This document shows positions 7,499 through 9,747 of a stretch of 9,747 nucleotides of DNA, in pieces (positions within the stretch are counted from its first letter, which is position 1; each line of letters begins with the position of its first letter). The stretch covers positions 1 to 9,747 of the forward strand of contig CAJXHQ010000074.1 of assembly GCA_913054485.1 (NCBI GenBank), given 5' to 3'. A program made the translations under genes and the position numbers. The stretch is from an uncultured Paracoccaceae bacterium. GTDB lineage: Bacteria; Pseudomonadota; Alphaproteobacteria; Rhodobacterales; Rhodobacteraceae. A model generated the notes under the pieces. That model saw nothing but the letters and a program-made list of their open reading frames with translations. It did not search any database and was not told the DNA's origin.

Positions 7499-7507
7499 AC
7501 GCCGCTG

Positions 7508-8557
7508 TCAGAACCGCTTGGCCTGATGAAGGTTGCCGGAGACGGTGATCAGCTTCATCTCGCCCAGCCCCTTCACATCCTCGGTTCCGTAATCGCCAAC
7601 GCGGAACTCATCAACCAGGTCGAAGGTCATCTCTTCCGGCGCGACTATTCCCATCGGTTCGGCCAGCACCTGCAGGCGAGCCGCCATGTTCACCGACGGC
7701 CCGAAGACATCATAGACATATTTCTGGATCCCCACGACCGACCCCACAGCCGCTCCGGTTCCCAGACCAATACGGGCCCGCCACTTATGCGGGTGGCTCT
7801 GATTGCGGCGCTCCAGATAGCGGATGAAACGGACTGCGCAATGGGCCACCGCCGTGGCGTGATCCACCGCCGGATCCGGCATGCCCGAGACCGCCAGATA
7901 GGCATCACCGATGGTCTTGATCCGCTCGCAGCCATATTGTTCGGTGATCCGGTCGAAGGCGGTGAAAATATCGTTCAGCTCTCCCAGTGTGACCGTTGGA
8001 TCGGTGCGGGCGGCAAATTCAGTGAAGTCGACAGAATCCAGCATTACCACCGAGACGTTTTCATAAAGCTGCGGTGTGACCACGCCGAAGGTCTTGAACT
8101 CCTCATAGACCGAGCGCGGCATCAGGTTCAGCAGCAGCCGCTCCACCCGCTCCTTCTCGCGCTCCAACGCGCGGGTGTTGCGCTCCACCATGGTGGAATA
8201 GCAGTCAATCATGCCCTCCAGCTCGCGGATGCGGGTGATGTTCTGGCATTCCACCACCAGCAATGTGTGCTTGCCTTCGCGCGCACGCGACAGTGTGACG
8301 GCAATCACCAGCGTGCGGCGCTTCAGCTTCACCTGCACCTCGCCATTGAAGGGCGTGCCATCCTCAACCACGGCGCGGATGCCGCTTTCCTCAAGGTCCC
8401 CGATCACCGTGCTCAGGCTCTGGCCCTTCTCCGGTACACCGAACCATTTGGCAAAGGGATCATTGTGAAACAGGAAGCACAGATCCGAAGCACGCACCAG
8501 CGCCACGCCAACGCCGATAGAGCGCAGCAGCTTTTCGTTGATGGCGGCGATGCTCAT
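7508..8557 (-). CDS. PAS-domain class III adenylate cyclase
   Basis: A 349-residue soluble cyclase making a second messenger, predicted cAMP. A PAS-like sensor spans about 8-113 (VGVALVRASDLCFLFHNDPF ... QNITRIRELE). A signalling helix or coiled coil follows (108-140), then the cyclase transducer segment LLLNLMPRSVYEEF (141-154). The catalytic domain runs from about 168 to 340. The metal-binding Asp174 (MLDSVDFT) and Asp218 (IGDAYLA), the base-selecting Lys214 and Asp283 (YDVFG), and the transition-state Asn290 and Arg294 (VNMAARL) are all present. Lys/Asp at the base-selecting positions indicates ATP rather than GTP. No membrane segment is seen. Its ATG overlaps the stop of the truncated haemoglobin gene in ATGA (8554-8557), so the two are translationally coupled. 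It ends 9 nt from the convergent hydrolase gene, with no clear terminator. Confidence 0.93.
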   Translation of the reverse strand: MSIAAINEKLLRSIGVGVALVRASDLCFLFHNDPFAKWFGVPEKGQSLSTVIGDLEESGIRAVVEDGTPFNGEVQVKLKRRTLVIAVTLSRAREGKHTLLVVECQNITRIRELEGMIDCYSTMVERNTRALEREKERVERLLLNLMPRSVYEEFKTFGVVTPQLYENVSVVMLDSVDFTEFAARTDPTVTLGELNDIFTAFDRITEQYGCERIKTIGDAYLAVSGMPDPAVDHATAVAHCAVRFIRYLERRNQSHPHKWRARIGLGTGAAVGSVVGIQKYVYDVFGPSVNMAARLQVLAEPMGIVAPEEMTFDLVDEFRVGDYGTEDVKGLGEMKLITVSGNLHQAKRF

Positions 8558-8922
8558 TCGGTGTCCGCCTCGACGATCAGGCTGCGTTTGGATTCGACAG
8601 CCGCCAGAACCTCGCCGATGTCATTGGGGTCCATCCCGTGCTCTGCCAGGGTCGCGGCCAGGATGCGGGCCACCTCATCAAAGTCAGAATGTTTGATGCC
8701 CAGATGCCGGTGCACAATGGCCAGCCTCTCGTCGCTGAAGGAGGCCGGGCCGCCCATCAGCGAAGCAATGAACTTGGTCTGGTGGTCAATGAGGCGCGGC
8801 ATGTCCACATCAGCAAAGAAATCGCCAATGGCATCGCTGTCCAGCGCCTCCTCGTAGAAGTCCATGACGATGCGGCTGACCGTCTTGAACCCGCCGTATT
8901 TCTCGTAAAGTGTTCCTGCCAT
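8554..8922 (-). CDS. Group I truncated (2/2) haemoglobin
   Basis: A 122-residue small haem protein. It opens with the family's YEKYGG motif and has the DFYEEAL B helix, FFADVDM, LMGGP, and HRHLGIKHSDFDEV at the proximal side. Aligned by eye with mycobacterial trHbN at a constant offset of ten, Tyr23 matches B10 Tyr33, Leu44 matches E7 Leu54, Gln48 matches E11 Gln58 and the proximal His71 matches F8 His81. The ligand-stabilising Tyr/Gln pair is thus kept, as in O2-binding and NO-dioxygenating members. It starts at ATG 8922 with a poor G-rich ribosome site and lies 96 nt downstream of the methyltransferase gene. Its TGA overlaps the cyclase ATG by 4 nt. Coupling to a cyclase suggests a sensing or protective role for the cyclase; free NO detoxification is the alternative. 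Confidence 0.88.
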   Translation of the reverse strand: MAGTLYEKYGGFKTVSRIVMDFYEEALDSDAIGDFFADVDMPRLIDHQTKFIASLMGGPASFSDERLAIVHRHLGIKHSDFDEVARILAATLAEHGMDPNDIGEVLAAVESKRSLIVEADTE

Positions 8923-8955
8923 GGTTTGCGCCCCCAGCTGTGGCGTGACACCCCA

Positions 8956-8983
8956 ATGGTAGGCGCAAAGGAGGTGGCGGCAA
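8956..8983 (-). promoter_or_regulatory. Weak candidate promoter of the globin-cyclase pair
   Basis: Reading the - strand, TTGCCG (8983-8978), a 16-bp spacer and TACCAT (8961-8956) lie in the 96-nt gap before the globin gene. Both boxes are poor matches. The gap also has a small GGCGG/CCGCC repeat (8976-8990) with no T run, so read-through from the methyltransferase gene is equally possible. No FNR-like or NnrR-like site is visible. Confidence 0.22.
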
Positions 8984-9018
8984 TTCCGCCCTCTCCGCAG
9001 CGTTATGAATAGCCTGGG

Positions 9019-9747
9019 TCAGACGCGCTGCGCGATGACTTCCATGCACATCCTGTAACGTTCGCTGAGGCCGAAGCGGACCGGCTTGAAGCCGGTTTCC
9101 TCAAGCAAAGCATAGAGGCGGGTCCGGCTGAAATTGTGGAAATGCTCAAGCTCTCCCCAATACGGGTTTTGGCCGGAAGCCGTTGCATAATCCCAGAGAT
9201 GGCTTTCAGAATTCGGCATGGAAATCGCCAGCGGCGTGCCATCTGCCATCAGGTCACGGGCGGCCGCCAGGAACTGCTTCGGGTGCGGGACATGTTCCAG
9301 CACGTCCATCATGCTCACAACCGAACATTTTTCGATCCCGCCGAGGCTCTCCAACTGCTCGCAATATGCCTCGACCCCAAGCTGATGAAGCGCGTTGACA
9401 TTATCCTTGCGAAGATCCACCCCTACAGGCTCAAATCCGAATTCCCGCGCTGTGAGGAGCAAAGCTCCATTGCCGAATCCGACATCCAGCCAACGGCCGC
9501 TGTCTGCGTAGGGCAGTACCTTTTCGATGATCCTGGCGGAAACCTTCCGGTTTTGCTCGAGGTTGTAGCCGACTTTCCGGGAATCCTTGAGGCGGGAAAA
9601 AATCACCTCGCTTACTTCAGGGGTGAAGTGCCCGGAGGTGAACACATGGTCGCAGGCACCACATTTCTTCCAGATGATTTCGGGCGAGAGCACCGCATCA
9701 TACATACCGTGTTTCGTGCAATCCCCGCGGTACACTTCGCAATCTCC
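9019..9747 (-). CDS. Class I SAM-dependent methyltransferase with Zn-ribbon-like N-terminus (5' end outside window)
   Basis: The frame is open to the right edge of the window, so the true start lies outside; a GTG at 9735 gives 238 residues but upstream codons (GDCEV) read on. Numbered from that GTG, Cys6, His9 and a CGAC pair (Cys25, Cys28) followed by DHVFTSGHFTPEV resemble the zinc-binding ribbon found before some sugar and small-molecule methyltransferases. The SAM-binding motif I is WLDVGFGNGA (82-91), with the acidic ribose-binding end of strand 2 at GVDLR (105-109). MMDVLEHVPHP is the post-motif seen in Methyltransf_23-like enzymes. The C-terminus HFHNFSRTRLYALLEETGF fits the same group. 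The substrate is unknown; cell-surface sugar or lipid modification is common for such proteins. It is upstream of and co-directional with the globin gene. Confidence 0.85.
   Translation of the reverse strand, partial: GDCEVYRGDCTKHGMYDAVLSPEIIWKKCGACDHVFTSGHFTPEVSEVIFSRLKDSRKVGYNLEQNRKVSARIIEKVLPYADSGRWLDVGFGNGALLLTAREFGFEPVGVDLRKDNVNALHQLGVEAYCEQLESLGGIEKCSVVSMMDVLEHVPHPKQFLAAARDLMADGTPLAISMPNSESHLWDYATASGQNPYWGELEHFHNFSRTRLYALLEETGFKPVRFGLSERYRMCMEVIAQRV

Noticed and set aside
7485..7504. CGGCG/CGCCG repeat at the convergent gene ends as a bidirectional terminator
   Set aside because: Only a 5-bp stem with a 10-nt loop and no T run on either strand.
7526..8857. A 443-codon + strand open frame
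   Set aside because: It covers the adenylate cyclase and most of the globin gene on the opposite strand, both of which have complete catalytic or haem motifs; the + strand product has no recognisable domain and is His/Arg rich as expected of a shadow.
8968..8976. AAGGAGGTG resembling a strong + strand ribosome site
   Set aside because: No start codon with a meaningful reading frame follows on the + strand, and all genes here are on the - strand.

Overview
The window reads as chromosomal DNA of an alphaproteobacterium, most likely the Roseobacter group of the Rhodobacteraceae (inferred from high GC, gene families and protein style, not from a marker gene). Genes are densely packed. The first seven genes lie on the + strand (112-7498) and the last three on the - strand (9747-7508). 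The two blocks converge with only nine bases between stop codons.

Region 1 (1-2660) holds two tandem paralogues of a FadL/OMPP1-type outer membrane beta-barrel. Each has a signal peptide, a C-terminal Phe and a strong intrinsic terminator. The first copy is intact. The second is interrupted by a single in-frame TAG (1921-1923) exactly where the first copy has CAG, and the rest of its frame is intact. The two copies share a similar putative promoter. The second also has a perfect TTACGT-TT-ACGTAA palindrome and a TGTCA-N6-TGACA inverted repeat upstream.

Region 2 (2713-4590) pairs an uncharacterised P-loop ATPase with a MetA-family homoserine O-acyltransferase, closed by a terminator. The MetA protein carries Glu111, which predicts acetyl-CoA rather than succinyl-CoA use.

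Region 3 (4648-7498) is a probable operon: polyphosphate kinase 2, a TetR/AcrR regulator overlapping it by 8 nt, and a lipoprotein with a DUF900-type alpha/beta-hydrolase domain. A perfect 16-bp palindrome upstream of ppk2 is a candidate operator for the TetR protein.

Region 4 (- strand, 9747-7508) contains a class I SAM methyltransferase with Zn-ribbon-like cysteines, cut by the window edge, then a group I truncated haemoglobin overlapping (ATGA) a PAS plus class III adenylate cyclase gene. The haem pocket residues and all cyclase catalytic residues are present. This pair looks like a split gas- or redox-responsive cAMP module and is the most interesting item here.

No tRNA, rRNA, CRISPR array, insertion sequence or phage gene was seen.
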